Shown piece after piece: positions 1 to 13,158 of a DNA stretch of 64,000 bases; position 1 is the stretch's first letter; each line of letters begins with the position of its first letter. A program made the position numbers and the translations under genes. Origin of the DNA: Apostichopus japonicus (lineage: Eukaryota; Echinodermata; Holothuroidea; Aspidochirotida; Stichopodidae); contig NC_092562.1 of assembly GCF_037975245.1 (NCBI RefSeq), positions 7,603,001 through 7,667,000 of the forward strand, read 5' to 3'. The notes under the pieces are model-generated. The model was not told the DNA's origin. It searched no databases and saw nothing but the letters and a program-made list of their open reading frames with translations.

Positions 1-101
1 ATTCGATTGATCGGTACCGCACATTCGATTTATCGGTACCGCACATTCGATTTATCGGTAACGCACATTCGATTTATCGGTACCGCACATTCGATTTATC
101 A

Positions 102-1899
102 GTACCGCACAATCGATTTATCGGTACCGCACATTCGATTTATCGGTACCGCACATTCGATTTATAGGTACCGCACAATCGATTTATCGGTACCGCACAT
201 TCGATTTATAGGTACCGCACAATCGATTGATCGGTACCGCACATTCGATTTATCGGTACCGCACATTCGATTGATCGGTACCGCACATTCGATTGATCGG
301 TACCGAACATTCGAATGATCGGTGTCGCACATTCGATTGATCGGTACCGCACATTCGATTGATCGGTACCACACATTCGATTTATCGGTACCGCACATTC
401 GATTGATCGGTACCGCACATTCGATTTATCGGTACCGCACATTCGATTGATCACTACCGCACATTTGATTGTTCGGTACCGCACATTCGATTGATCGGTA
501 CCGCACATTCGATTGATCGGTACCGCACATTCGAATGATCGGTACTGCACATTCGAATGATCGGTACCGAACATTCGATTTATCGGTACCGCACATTCGA
601 TTTATCGGTACCGCACATTCGATTTATCGGTACAGCACATTCGATTGATCGGTACCGCACATTCGATTGATCGATACCGCACATTCGAATGATCGGTACT
701 GCACATTCGGATGATCGGTACCGCACATTCGATTGATCGGTACCGCACAATCGATTTATCGGTACCGCAAAATCGATTTATCGGTACCGCACAATCGATT
801 GATCGATACCGCACATTCGATTGATCGGTACCGAACATTCGAGTGATCGATACCGCACATTCGAATGATCGGTACCGCACATTCGATTGATCGGTACCGA
901 ACATTCGATTTATCGGTACCGCACATTCGAATGATTGGTACCGCACATTCGATTTATCGGTACCGCACATTCGATTGATCGGTACCGAACATTCGAATGA
1001 TCGTTAACACACGTTCGAATGATCGGTACCGCACATTCGATTGATCGATACCGCACATTCGATTGATCGGTACGGCACATTCGAATGATCGATAGAGCAC
1101 ATTCGATTTATCGGTACCGCACATTCGATTTATCGGTACAGCACATTCGACTGATCGGTACCGCACATTCATTTTATCTGTACCGCACCTTCGATTGATC
1201 GGTACCACACATTCGATTTATCGGTACCGCACATTCGATTTATCGGTACCGCACAATCGATTTATCGGTACCGCACATTCGATTTATCGGTACCGCACAA
1301 TCAATTGATCGTTACCGCACATTCGATTGATCGGTACCGAACGTTCGAGTGATCGGTACCGCACATTCGATTGTTCGGTACCACACTTTCGATTGATCGG
1401 TACCGCTCATTCGATTGATCGATACCGCACATTCGAATGATCGGTACTGCACATTCGATTGATCGGTACCGCACTTTCGATTTATCGGTACCGCACATTC
1501 GATTTATCGGTACCGCACATTCGATTGATCGGTACCGCACAATCGATTAATCGGTACCGAACATTCGATTTATCGGTACCGCACATTCGATTGATCGGTA
1601 CCGCACATTCGATTGTTCGGTACCGCACATTCGATTGTTCGATACCGCACATTCGATTTATCGGTACCGCACATTCGAATGATCGGTACCGCACATTCGA
1701 TTGATCGGTACCGCACATTCATTTTATCTGTACCGCACCTTCGATTGATCGGTACCACACATTCGAGTTATCGGTACCGCACATTCGATTTATAGGTACC
1801 GCACAATCGATTTATCGGTACCGCACATTCGATTTATCGGTACCGCACATTCGATTTATCGGTACCGCACATTCGATTTATCGGTACCGCACATTCGAT
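102..1899 (+). repeat. A block, copy 1 (about 1.8 kb)
   Basis: This stretch matches 3094-4869 almost base for base. The offset is 2,992 bp (136 monomers) up to about 1,270 and 2,970 bp (135 monomers) afterwards, because this copy has one extra monomer at about 1,272-1,293. The copies at 3094 and 8681 both lack that monomer. The match ends where this copy reads GGTACCGCACAATC and the other reads GGTACAGCACATTC. Only a handful of substitutions were noticed. Confidence 0.88.
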
Positions 1900-2751
1900 T
1901 TATCGGTACCGCACAATCGATTGATCGGTACCGCACATTCGATTGATCGATACCGCACATTCGATTGATCGGTACCGAACATTCGATTGATCGGTGTCGC
2001 ACATTCGATTAATAGGTACCGCACATTCGATTGATCGGTACCGCACATTCGATTGATCGATACCGCACATTCGAATAATCGGTACTGCACATTCGAATGA
2101 TCGGTACCGCACATTCGATTTATCGGTACCGCACAATCGATTTATCGGTACAGCACATTCGATTGATCGGTACCGCACATTCATTTTATCTGTACCGCAC
2201 CTTCGATTGATCGGTACCGCACATTCGATTGTTCGGTACCGCACTTTCGATTTATCGGTACCGCACATTCGAATGATCGGTACTGCACATTCGAATGATC
2301 GGTACCGAACATTCGATTTATCGGTACCGCACATTCGATTTATCGGTACCGCACATTCGATTTATCGGTACAGCACATTCGATTGATCGGTACCGCACAA
2401 TCGATTGATCGGTACCGCACATTCGATTGATCGATACCGCACATTCGAATGATCGGTACTGCACATTCGATTTATCGGTACCGCACATTCGATTGATCAC
2501 TACCGCACATTCGATTGATCGGTACCGCACTTTCGATTGATCGGTACCGCACATTCGATTGATCGATACCGCACATTCGATTGATCGGTACTGCACATTC
2601 GAATTATCGGTACTCCACATTCGAATGATCGGTACCGCACATTCGATTGATCGATACCGCACATTCGAATGATCGGTACTGCACATTCGATTTATCGGTA
2701 CCGCACATTCGATTGATCACTACCGCACATTCGATTGATCGGTACCGCACT
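1900..2751. repeat. Satellite linker between A block and 5.6-kb unit
   Basis: These are ordinary 22-bp monomers with one ATTCATTTTATCTGTACC landmark monomer at 2179. The part from about 2,440 to 2,750 contains two similar runs (GATCGATACC, GGTACTGCAC, GATCACTACC, GCACTTTCG) about 242 bp apart, which suggests a local 11-monomer duplication. Nothing else is seen here. Confidence 0.7.
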
Positions 2752-3093
2752 TTCGATTTATCGGTACCGCACATTCGATTGATCGGTACCGCACATTCGA
2801 ATGATCGGTACCGAACATTCGAATGATCGGTGTCGCATATTCGATTCATAGGTACCGCACATTCGAATGATCGGTACCGCACATTCGATTGATCGGTACC
2901 GCACATTCGATTTATCGGTACCGCACATTCGATTGATCGATAAAGCACATTCGAATAATCGGTACTGCACATTCGAATGATCGGTACCGCACATTCGATT
3001 TATCGGTACCGCACAATCGATTTATCGGTACCGCACATTCGATTTATCGGTACCGCACATTCGATTGATCGGTACCGCACATTCATTTTATCT

Positions 3094-4869
3094 GTACCGC
3101 ACAATCGATTTGTCGGTACCGCACATTCGATTTATCGGTACCGCACATTCGATTTATAGGTACCGCACAATCGATTTATCGGTACCGCACATTCGATTTA
3201 TAGGTACCGCACAATCGATTGATCGGTACCGCACATTCGATTTATCGGTACCGCACATTCGATTGATCGGTACCGCACATTCGATTGATCGGTACCGAAC
3301 ATTCGAATGATCGGTGTCGCACATTCGATTGATCGGTACCGCACATTCGATTGATCGGTACCACACATTCGATTTATCGGTACCGCACATTCGATTGATC
3401 GGTACCGCACATTCGATTTATCGGTACCGCACATTCGATTGATCACTACCGCACATTTGATTGTTCGGTACCGCACATTCGATTGATCGGTACCGCACAT
3501 TCGATTGATCGGTACCGCACATTCGAATGATCGGTACTGCACATTCGAATGATCGGTACCGAACATTCGATTTATCGGTACCGCACATTCGATTTATCGG
3601 TACCGCACATTCGATTTATCGGTACAGCACATTCGATTGATCGGTACCGCACATTCGATTGATCGATACCGCACATTCGAATGATCGGTACTGCACATTC
3701 GGATGATCGGTACCGCACATTCGATTGATCGGTACCGCACATTCGATTTATCGGTACCGCAAAATCGATTTATCGGTACCGCACAATCGATTGATCGATA
3801 CCGCACATTCGATTGATCGGTACCGAACATTCGAGTGATCGATACCGCACATTCGAATGATCGGTACCGCACATTCGATTGATCGGTACCGAACATTCGA
3901 GTAATCGGTACCGCACATTCGAATGATTGGTACCGCACATTCGATTTATCGGTACCGCACATTCGATTGATCGGTACCGAACATTCGAATGATCGTTAAC
4001 ACACGTTCGAATGATCGGTACCGCACATTCGATTGATCGATACCGCACATTCGATTGATCGGTACGGCACATTCGAATGATCGATAGAGCACATTCGATT
4101 TATCGGTACCGCACATTCGATTTATCGGTACAGCACATTCGACTGATCGGTACCGCACATTCATTTTATCTGTACCGCACCTTCGATTGATCGGTACCAC
4201 ACATTCGATTTATCGGTACCGCACATTCGATTTATCGGTACCGCACAATCGATTTATCGGTACCGCACAATCAATTGATCGTTACCGCACATTCGATTGA
4301 TCGGTACCGAACGTTCGAGTGATCGGTACCGCACATTCGATTGTTCGGTACCACACTTTCGATTGATCGGTACCGCTCATTCGATTGATCGATACCGCAC
4401 ATTCGAATGATCGGTACTGCACATTCGATTGATCGGTACCGCACTTTCGATTTATCGGTACCGCACATTCGATTTATCGGTACCGCACATTCGATTGATC
4501 GGTACCGCACAATCGATTAATCGGTACCGAACATTCGATTTATCGGTACCGCACATTCGATTGATCGGTACCGCACATTCGATTGTTCGGTACCGCACAT
4601 TCGATTGTTCGATACCGCACATTCGATTTATCGGTACCGCACATTCGAATGATCGGTACCGCACATTCGATTGATCGGTACCGCACATTCATTTTATCTG
4701 TACCGCACCTTCGATTGATCGGTACCACATATTCGAGTTATCGGTACCGCACATTCGATTTATAGGTACCGCACAATCGATTTATCGGTACCGCACATTC
4801 GATTTATCGGTACCGCACATTCGATTTATCGGTACCGCACATTCGATTTATCGGTACCGCACATTCGAT
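3094..4869 (+). repeat. A block, copy 2
   Basis: This is the second copy of the block at 102-1899 and lacks the extra monomer of that copy. The third copy, at 8681-10457, lies 5,588 bp downstream inside the next 5.6-kb unit. Because copies 2 and 3 share the monomer absence, copy 3 most likely arose when the 5.6-kb unit was duplicated, after the A block had already been doubled. Confidence 0.87.
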
Positions 4870-5391
4870 TTATCGGTACAGCACATTCGATTGATCGGTA
4901 CCGCACATTCGATTGATCGATACCGCACATTCGAATGATCGGTACTGCACATTCGGATGATCGGTACCGCACATTCGATTGATCGGTACCGCACATTCGA
5001 TTTATCGGTACCGCACAATCGATTGATCGGTACCGCACATTCGATTGATCGATACCGCACATTCGATTGATCGGTACCGAACATTCGATTGATCGGTGTC
5101 GCACATTCGATTAATAGGTACCGCACATTCGATTGATCGGTACCGCACATTCGATTGATCGATACCGCACATTCGAATAATCGATACTGCACATTCGAAT
5201 GATCGGTACCGCACATTCGATTTATCGGTACCGCACAATCGATTTATCGGTACAGCACATTCGATTGATCGGTACCGCACATTCATTTTATCTGTACCGC
5301 ACCTTCGATTGATCGGTACCGCACATTCGATTTATCGGTACCGCACAATCGATTTATCGGTACCGCACATTCGATTGATCTGTACCGAACG

Positions 5392-5397
5392 CTCGAG
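5392..5397. repeat. CTCGAG (XhoI) landmark in the AACGCTCGAGTG monomer
   Basis: A rare monomer reads CCGAACGCTCGAGTGATC. I found CTCGAG at 5392, 11486, 21867, 27872, 30028, 38758, 42674, 50744, 54660, 56991, 58684 and 63387. The differences between these sites reproduce the duplication offsets of 6,094, 6,005, 2,156, 11,986, 2,331 and 4,703 bp. They serve as an independent ruler of the copy structure. Confidence 0.85.
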
Positions 5398-6270
5398 TGA
5401 TCGGTACCGCACATTCGATTGTTCGGTACCGCACTTTCGATTTATCGGTACCGCACATTCGATTAATCGATACCGCACATTCGAATTATCGGTACTCTAC
5501 ATTCGAATGATCGGTTCCGCACATTCGATTGATCGATACCGCACATTCGAATGATCGGTACTGCACATTCGATTTATCGGTACCGCACATTCGATTGATC
5601 ACTACCGCACATTCGATTGATCGGTACCGCACTTTCGATTGATCGGTACCGCACATTCGATTGATCGATACCGCACATTCGATTGATCGGTACTGCACAT
5701 TCGAATGATCGGTACCGCACATTCGATTGATCGATACCGCACGTTCGATTGATCGGTAACGCACATTCATTTTATCTGTACCCCACCTTCGATTGATCGG
5801 TACCACACATTCGAGTGATCGGTACCGCACATTCGAATGATCGGTACCGCACATTCGAATGATCGGTAACGAACATTCGATTGATCGGTGTCGCACATTC
5901 GATTCATAGGTACCGCACATTCGATTTATCGGTACCGGATATTCGATTGATCGGTACCGCACATTCGATTGATCGGTACCGCACATTCGATTGATCGGTA
6001 CCGAACATTCGAATGATCGGTGTCGCACATTCGATTCATAGGTACCGCACATTCGATTTATAGGTACCGCACATTCGATTGATCACTACCGCACATTCGA
6101 TTGATCGGTACCGCACATTCGATTGATCGATACCGCACATTCGAATAATCGGTACTGCACATTCGAATGATCGGTACCGCACATTCGATTTATCGGTACC
6201 GCACAATCGATTTATCGGTACCGCACATTCGATTTATCGGTAACGCACATTCGATTGATCGTTACCGCAC

Positions 6271-6284
6271 ATTCATTTTATCTG
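6271..6284 (+). repeat. Landmark variant monomer ATTCATTTTATCTG (representative)
   Basis: This variant changes TCGA to TCAT and ATCGG to ATCTG, which destroys the TCGA dyad. It is usually followed by GTACCGCACCTTCGATTG and then GGTACCACAC. In the first 9 kb it starts at 1167, 1717, 2179, 3081, 4159, 4687, 5281, 5765, 6271, 6755, 7238, 7612, 8184 and 8668. The spacing is often 484 bp (22 monomers), also at 13310-13794-14277, 22724-23208 and 23560-24044-24527. It marks an older higher-order unit. Confidence 0.85.
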
Positions 6285-7072
6285 TACCGCACCTTCGATT
6301 GATCGGTACCACACATTCGATTTATCGGTACCGCACATTCGATTTATAGGTACCGCACATTCGATTTATCGGTACCACACATTCGATTTATCGGTACCGC
6401 ACAATCGATTGATCGGTACCGCACATTCGATTTATCGGTACCGCACATTCGATTGATCGGTACCGCACATTCGAATGATCCGTACCGAACATTCGAATGA
6501 TCGGTGTCGCATATTCGATTCATAGGTACCGCACATTCGAATGATCGGTACCGCACATTCGATTGATCGGTACCGCACACTCGATTTATCGGTACCGCAC
6601 ATTCGATTGATCGATAAAGCACATTCGAATAATCGGTACTGCACATTCGAATGATCGGTACCGCACATTCGATTTATCGGTACCGCACAATCGATTTATC
6701 GGTACCGCACATTCGATTTATCGGTACCGCACATTCGATTGATCGGTACCGCACATTCATTTTATCTGTACCGCACAATCGATTTGTCGGTACCGCAAAA
6801 TCGATTTATCGGTACCGCACATTCGATTGATTGGTACCGCACATTCGATTTATCGGTACCGCACATTCGATTTATCGGTACATCACAATCGATTGATCGG
6901 TACGGCATATTCGATTTATCGGTACCGCACATTCGAATTATAGGTACCGCACATTCGTTTGATCGGTACCGAACATTCGAACGATCGGTGTCGCACATTC
7001 GATTGATAGGTACCGCACATTCGATTGATCGGTACCGCACATTCGATTGATCGGTACCGCTCATTCGATGTA

Positions 7073-7093
7073 TCGGTACCGCACAACGATTGA
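7073..7093 (+). repeat. 21-bp monomer, CACAACG type
   Basis: GCACAACGATTGATC lacks one base relative to GCACAATCGATTGATC. The same lesion is seen near 13,158, 14,124, 15,533, 24,374 and 57,190, always downstream of a GGTACCGCTCATTCGAT monomer. This indicates one ancestral deletion spread by segment duplication. Confidence 0.85.
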
Positions 7094-8662
7094 TCGATAC
7101 CGCACATTCGAATAATCGGTACTGCACATTCGAATGATCGGTACCGCACATTCGATTTATCGGTACCGCACAATCGATTTATCGGTACCGCACATTCGAT
7201 TTATCGGTACCGCACATTCGATTGATCGGTACCGCACATTCATTTTATCTGTACCGCACCTTCGATTGATCGGTACCACACATTCGAGTTATCGGTACCG
7301 CACATTCGATTTATCGGTACCGCACATTCGATTGATCGATACCGCACATTCGATTGATCGGTGTCGCACATTCGAATGATCGGTGTCGGACATTCGATTC
7401 ATAGGTACCGCACATTCGATTTATAGGTACCGCACATTCGATTGATCACTACCGCACATTCGATTGATTGGTACCGTACATTCGATTGATCGATACCGCA
7501 CATTCGAATAATCGGTACTGCACATTCGATTGATCGGTACTGCACATTCGAATGATCGGTACCGCACATTCGATTGATCGATACCGCACGTTCGATTGAT
7601 CGGTAACGCACATTCATTTTATCTGTACCCCACCTTCGATTGATCGGTACCACACATTCGAGTGATCGGTACCGCACATTCGAATGATCGGTACCGCACA
7701 TTCGAATGATCGGTACCGAACATTCGATTGATCGGTGTCGCACATTCGATTCATAGGTACCGCACATTCGATTTATCGGTACCGCATATTCGATTTATCG
7801 GTACTGCACATTCGATTTATCAGTATCGCACATTCGATTCATAGGTACCGCACATTCGATTGATCGGTACCGCACATTCGATTGATCGGTACCGCACATT
7901 CGATTGATCGGTACCGAACATTCGAATGATCGGTGTCGCACATTCGATTCATAGGTACCGCACATTCGATTTATAGGTACCGCACATTCGATTGATCACT
8001 ACCGCACATTCGATTGATCGGTACCGCACATTCGATTGATCGATACCGCACATTCGAATAATCGGTACTGCACATTCGAATGATCGGTAACGCACATTCG
8101 ATTTATCGGTACCGCACAATCGATTTATCGGTACCGCACATTCGATTTATCGGTAACGCACATTCGATTGATCGTTACCGCACATTCATTTTATCTGTAC
8201 CGCACCTTCGATTGATCGGTACCACACATTCGATTTATCGGTACCGCACATTCGATTTATAGGTACCGCACATTCGATTTATCGGTACAACACATTCGAT
8301 TTATCGGTACCGCACAATCGATTGATCGGTACCGCACATTCGATTTATCGGTACCGCACATTCGATTGATCGGTACCGCACATTCGAATGATCGGTACCG
8401 AACATTCGAATGATCGGTGTCGCATATTCGATTCATAGGTACCGCACATTCGAATGATCGGTACCGCACATTCGATTGATCGGTACCGCACATTCGATTT
8501 ATCGGTACCGCACATTCGATTGATCGATAAAGCACATTCGAATAATCGGTACTGCACATTCGAATGATCGGTACCGCACATTCGATTTATCGGTACCGCA
8601 CAATCGATTTATCGGTACCGCACATTCGATTTATCGGTACCGCACATTCGATTGATCGGTAC

Positions 8663-8685
8663 CGCACATTCATTTTTTTCTGTAC
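8663..8685 (+). repeat. 23-bp monomer with a T7 run
   Basis: The landmark monomer reads CATTTTTTTCTG where other copies read CATTTTATCTG. This adds one base and removes the internal A, making a run of seven T. It is the only such copy seen. It shifts the offset between the two 5.6-kb units from 5,587 to 5,588. Confidence 0.85.
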
Positions 8686-10134
8686 CGCACAATCGATTTG
8701 TCGGTACCGCACATTCGATTTATCGGTACCGCACATTCGATTTATAGGTACCGCACAATCGATTTATCGGTACCGCACATTCGATTTATAGGTACCGCAC
8801 AATCGATTGATCGGTACCGCACATTCGATTTATCGGTACCGCACATTCGATTGATCGGTACCGCACATTCGATTGATCGGTACCGAACATTCGAATGATC
8901 GGTGTCGCACATTCGATTGATCGGTACCGCACATTCGATTGATCGGTACCACACATTCGATTTATCGGTACCGCACATTCGATTGATCGGTACCGCACAT
9001 TCGATTTATCGGTACCGCACATTCGATTGATCACTACCGCACATTTGATTGTTCGGTACCGCACATTCGATTGATCGGTACCGCACATTCGATTGATCGG
9101 TACCGCACATTCGAATGATCGGTACTGCACATTCGAATGATCGGTACCGAACATTCGATTTATCGGTACCGCACATTCGATTTATCGGTACCGCACATTC
9201 GATTTATCGGTACAGCACATTCGATTGATCGGTACCGCACATTCGATTGATCGATACCGCACATTCGAATGATCGGTACTGCACATTCGGATGATCGGTA
9301 CCGCACATTCGATTGATCGGTACCGCACATTCGATTTATCGGTACCGCAAAATCGATTTATCGGTACCGCACAATCGATTGATCGATACCGCACATTCGA
9401 TTGATCGGTACCGAACATTCGAGTGATCGATACCGCACATTCGAATGATCGGTACCGCACATTCGATTGATCGGTACCGAACATTCGAGTAATCGGTACC
9501 GCACATTCGAATGATTGGTACCGCACATTCGATTTATCGGTACCGCACATTCGATTGATCGGTACCGAACATTCGAATGATCGTTAACACACGTTCGAAT
9601 GATCGGTACCGCACATTCGATTGATCGATACCGCACATTCGATTGATCGGTACGGCACATTCGAATGATCGATAGAGCACATTCGATTTATCGGTACCGC
9701 ACATTCGATTTATCGGTACAGCACATTCGACTGATCGGTACCGCACATTCATTTTATCTGTACCGCACCTTCGATTGATCGGTACCACACATTCGATTTA
9801 TCGGTACCGCACATTCGATTTATCGGTACCGCACAATCGATTTATCGGTACCGCACAATCAATTGATCGTTACCGCACATTCGATTGATCGGTACCGAAC
9901 GTTCGAGTGATCGGTACCGCACATTCGATTGTTCGGTACCACACTTTCGATTGATCGGTACCGCTCATTCGATTGATCGATACCGCACATTCGAATGATC
10001 GGTACTGCACATTCGATTGATCGGTACCGCACTTTCGATTTATCGGTACCGCACATTCGATTTATCGGTACCGCACATTCGATTGATCGGTACCGCACAA
10101 TCGATTAATCGGTACCGAACATTCGATTTATCGG

Positions 10135-10640
10135 TACCGCACATTCGATTGATCGGTACCGCACATTCGATTGTTCGGTACCGCACATTCGATTGTTCGA
10201 TACCGCACATTCGATTTATCGGTACCGCACATTCGAATGATCGGTACCGCACATTCGATTGATCGGTACCGCACATTCATTTTATCTGTACCGCACCTTC
10301 GATTGATCGGTACCACACATTCGAGTTATCGGTACCGCACATTCGATTTATAGGTACCGCACAATCGATTTATCGGTACCGCACATTCGATTTATCGGTA
10401 CCGCACATTCGATTTATCGGTACCGCACATTCGATTTATCGGTACCGCACATTCGATTTATCGGTACAGCACATTCGATTGATCGGTACCGCACATTCGA
10501 TTGATCGATACCGCACATTCGAATGATCGGTACTGCACATTCGGATGATCGGTACCGCACATTCGATTGATCGGTACCGCACATTCGATTTATCGGTACC
10601 GCACAATCGATTGATCGGTACCGCACATTCGATTGATCGA
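10135..10640 (+). repeat. 506-bp local tandem duplication, copy 1
   Basis: This 23-monomer segment is repeated at 10641-11146. The diagnostic run is two successive TCGATTGTTCG monomers, followed by TCGAATGATC and the ATTCATTTTATCTGTACC landmark. It is single-copy in the older unit (4547-5052), so the duplication happened after the 5.6-kb unit was doubled, or was lost from copy 1. Confidence 0.85.
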
Positions 10641-11146
10641 TACCGCACATTCGATTGATCGGTACCGCACATTCGATTGTTCGGTACCGCACATTCGATT
10701 GTTCGATACCGCACATTCGATTTATCGGTACCGCACATTCGAATGATCGGTACCGCACATTCGATTGATCGGTACCGCACATTCATTTTATCTGTACCGC
10801 ACCTTCGATTGATCGGTACCACACATTCGAGTTATCGGTACCGCACATTCGATTTATAGGTACCGCACAATCGATTTATCGGTACCGCACATTCGATTTA
10901 TCGGTACCGCACATTCGATTTATCGGTACCGCACATTCGATTTATCGGTACCGCACATTCGATTTATCGGTACAGCACATTCGATTGATCGGTACCGCAC
11001 ATTCGATTGATCGATACCGCACATTCGAATGATCGGTACTGCACATTCGGATGATCGGTACCGCACATTCGATTGATCGGTACCGCACATTCGATTTATC
11101 GGTACCGCACAATCGATTGATCGGTACCGCACATTCGATTGATCGA
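10641..11146 (+). repeat. 506-bp local tandem duplication, copy 2
   Basis: This is the second copy of 10135-10640. Past 11,146 the sequence resumes its match to 5,053 onward at an offset of 6,094 bp, so the duplication is a clean insertion of 23 monomers. Confidence 0.85.
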
Positions 11147-13158
11147 TACCGCACATTCGATTGATCGGTACCGAACATTCGATTGATCGGTGTCGCACAT
11201 TCGATTAATAGGTACCGCACATTCGATTGATCGGTACCGCACATTCGATTGATCGATACCGCACATTCGAATAATCGGTACTGCACATTCGAATGATCGG
11301 TACCGCACATTCGATTTATCGGTACCGCACAATCGATTTATCGGTACAGCACATTCGATTGATCGGTACCGCACATTCATTTTATCTGTACCGCACCTTC
11401 GATTGATCGGTACCGCACATTCGATTTATCGGTACCGCACAATCGATTTATCGGTACCGCACATTCGATTGATCTGTACCGAACGCTCGAGTGATCGGTA
11501 CCGCACATTCGATTGTTCGGTACCGCACTTTCGATTTATCGGTACCGCACATTCGATTCATCGATACCGCACATTCGAATTATCGGTACTCCACATTCGA
11601 ATGATCGGTTCCGCACATTCGATTGATCGATACCGCACATTCGAATGATCGGTACTGCACATTCGATTTATCGGTACCGCACATTCGATTGATCACTACC
11701 GCACATTCGATTGATCGGTACCGCACTTTCGATTGATCGGTACCGCACATTCGATTGATCGATACCGCACATTCGATTGATCGGTACTGCACATTCGAAT
11801 GATCGGTACCGCACATTCGATTGATCGATACCGCACGTTCGATTGATCGGTAACGCACATTCATTTTATCTGTACCCCACCTTCGATTGATCGGTACCAC
11901 ACATTCGAGTGATCGGTACCGCACATTCGAATGATCGGTACCGCACATTCGAATGATCGGTACCGAACATTCGATTGATCGGTGTCGCACATTCGATTCA
12001 TAGGTACCGCACATTCGATTTATCGGTACCGGATATTCGATTGATCGGTACCGCACATTCGATTGATCGGTACCGCACATTCGATTGATCGGTACCGAAC
12101 ATTCGAATGATCGGTGTCGCACATTCGATTCATAGGTACCGCACATTCGATTTATAGGTACCGCACATTCGATTGATCACTACCGCACATTCGATTGATC
12201 GGTACCGCACATTCGATTGATCGATACCGCACATTCGAATAATCGGTACTGCACATTCGAATGATCGGTACCGCACATTCGATTTATCGGTACCGCACAA
12301 TCGATTTATCGGTACCGCACATTCGATTTATCGGTAACGCACATTCGATTGATCGTTACCGCACATTCATTTTATCTGTACCGCACCTTCGATTGATCGG
12401 TACCACACATTCGATTTATCGGTACCGCACATTCGATTTATAGGTACCGCACATTCGATTTATCGGTACCACACATTCGATTTATCGGTACCGCACAATC
12501 GATTGATCGGTACCGCACATTCGATTGATCGGTACCGCACATTCGAATGATCCGTACCGAACATTCGAATGATCGGTGTCGCATATTCGATTCATAGGTA
12601 CCGCACATTCGAATGATCGGTACCGCACATTCGATTGATCGGTACCGCACACTCGATTTATCGGTACCGCACATTCGATTGATCGATAAAGCACATTCGA
12701 ATAATCGGTACTGCACATTCGAATGATCGGTACCGCACATTCGATTTATCGGTACCGCACAATCGATTTATCGGTACCGCACATTCGATTTATCGGTACC
12801 GCACATTCGATTGATCGGTACCGCACATTCATTTTATCTGTACCGCACAATCGATTTGTCGGTACCGCAAAATCGATTTATCGGTACCGCACATTCGATT
12901 GATTGGTACCGCACATTCGATTTATCGGTACCGCACATTCGATTTATCGGTACATCACAATCGATTGATCGGTACGGCATATTCGATTTATCGGTACCGC
13001 ACATTCGAACTATAGGTACCGCACATTCGATTGATCGGTACCGAACATTCGAACGATCGGTGTCGCACATTCGATTGATAGGTACCGCACATTCGATTGA
13101 TCGGTACCGCACATTCGATTGATCGGTACCGCTCATTCGATGTATCGGTACCGCACAA

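Larger units (their letters stand above)
2752..8338 (+). repeat. 5.6-kb tandem unit, copy 1
   Basis: This 5,587-bp unit (254 monomers minus 1 bp, from the 21-bp monomer near 7,087) is followed directly by a second copy at 8339-13464. The match starts at 2752/8339, where GCACTTTCG here meets GCACATTCG there. It contains the second copy of the A block (3094-4869). Landmark monomers near its middle sit at 5281, 5765, 6271, 6755 and 7238, spaced 484, 506, 484 and 483 bp. About 43 monomers between roughly 7.2 and 8.2 kb have no counterpart in copy 2. Confidence 0.87.

Noticed and set aside
1167-1180. ATTCATTTTATCTG as a TATA-like promoter element
   Set aside because: It is a variant monomer that recurs dozens of times with 22-bp-multiple spacing and has no associated transcription unit.
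5392-5397. CTCGAG monomer as a functional regulatory E-box-like site
   Set aside because: All twelve occurrences are explained by segment duplication of one variant monomer, with no neighbouring gene.
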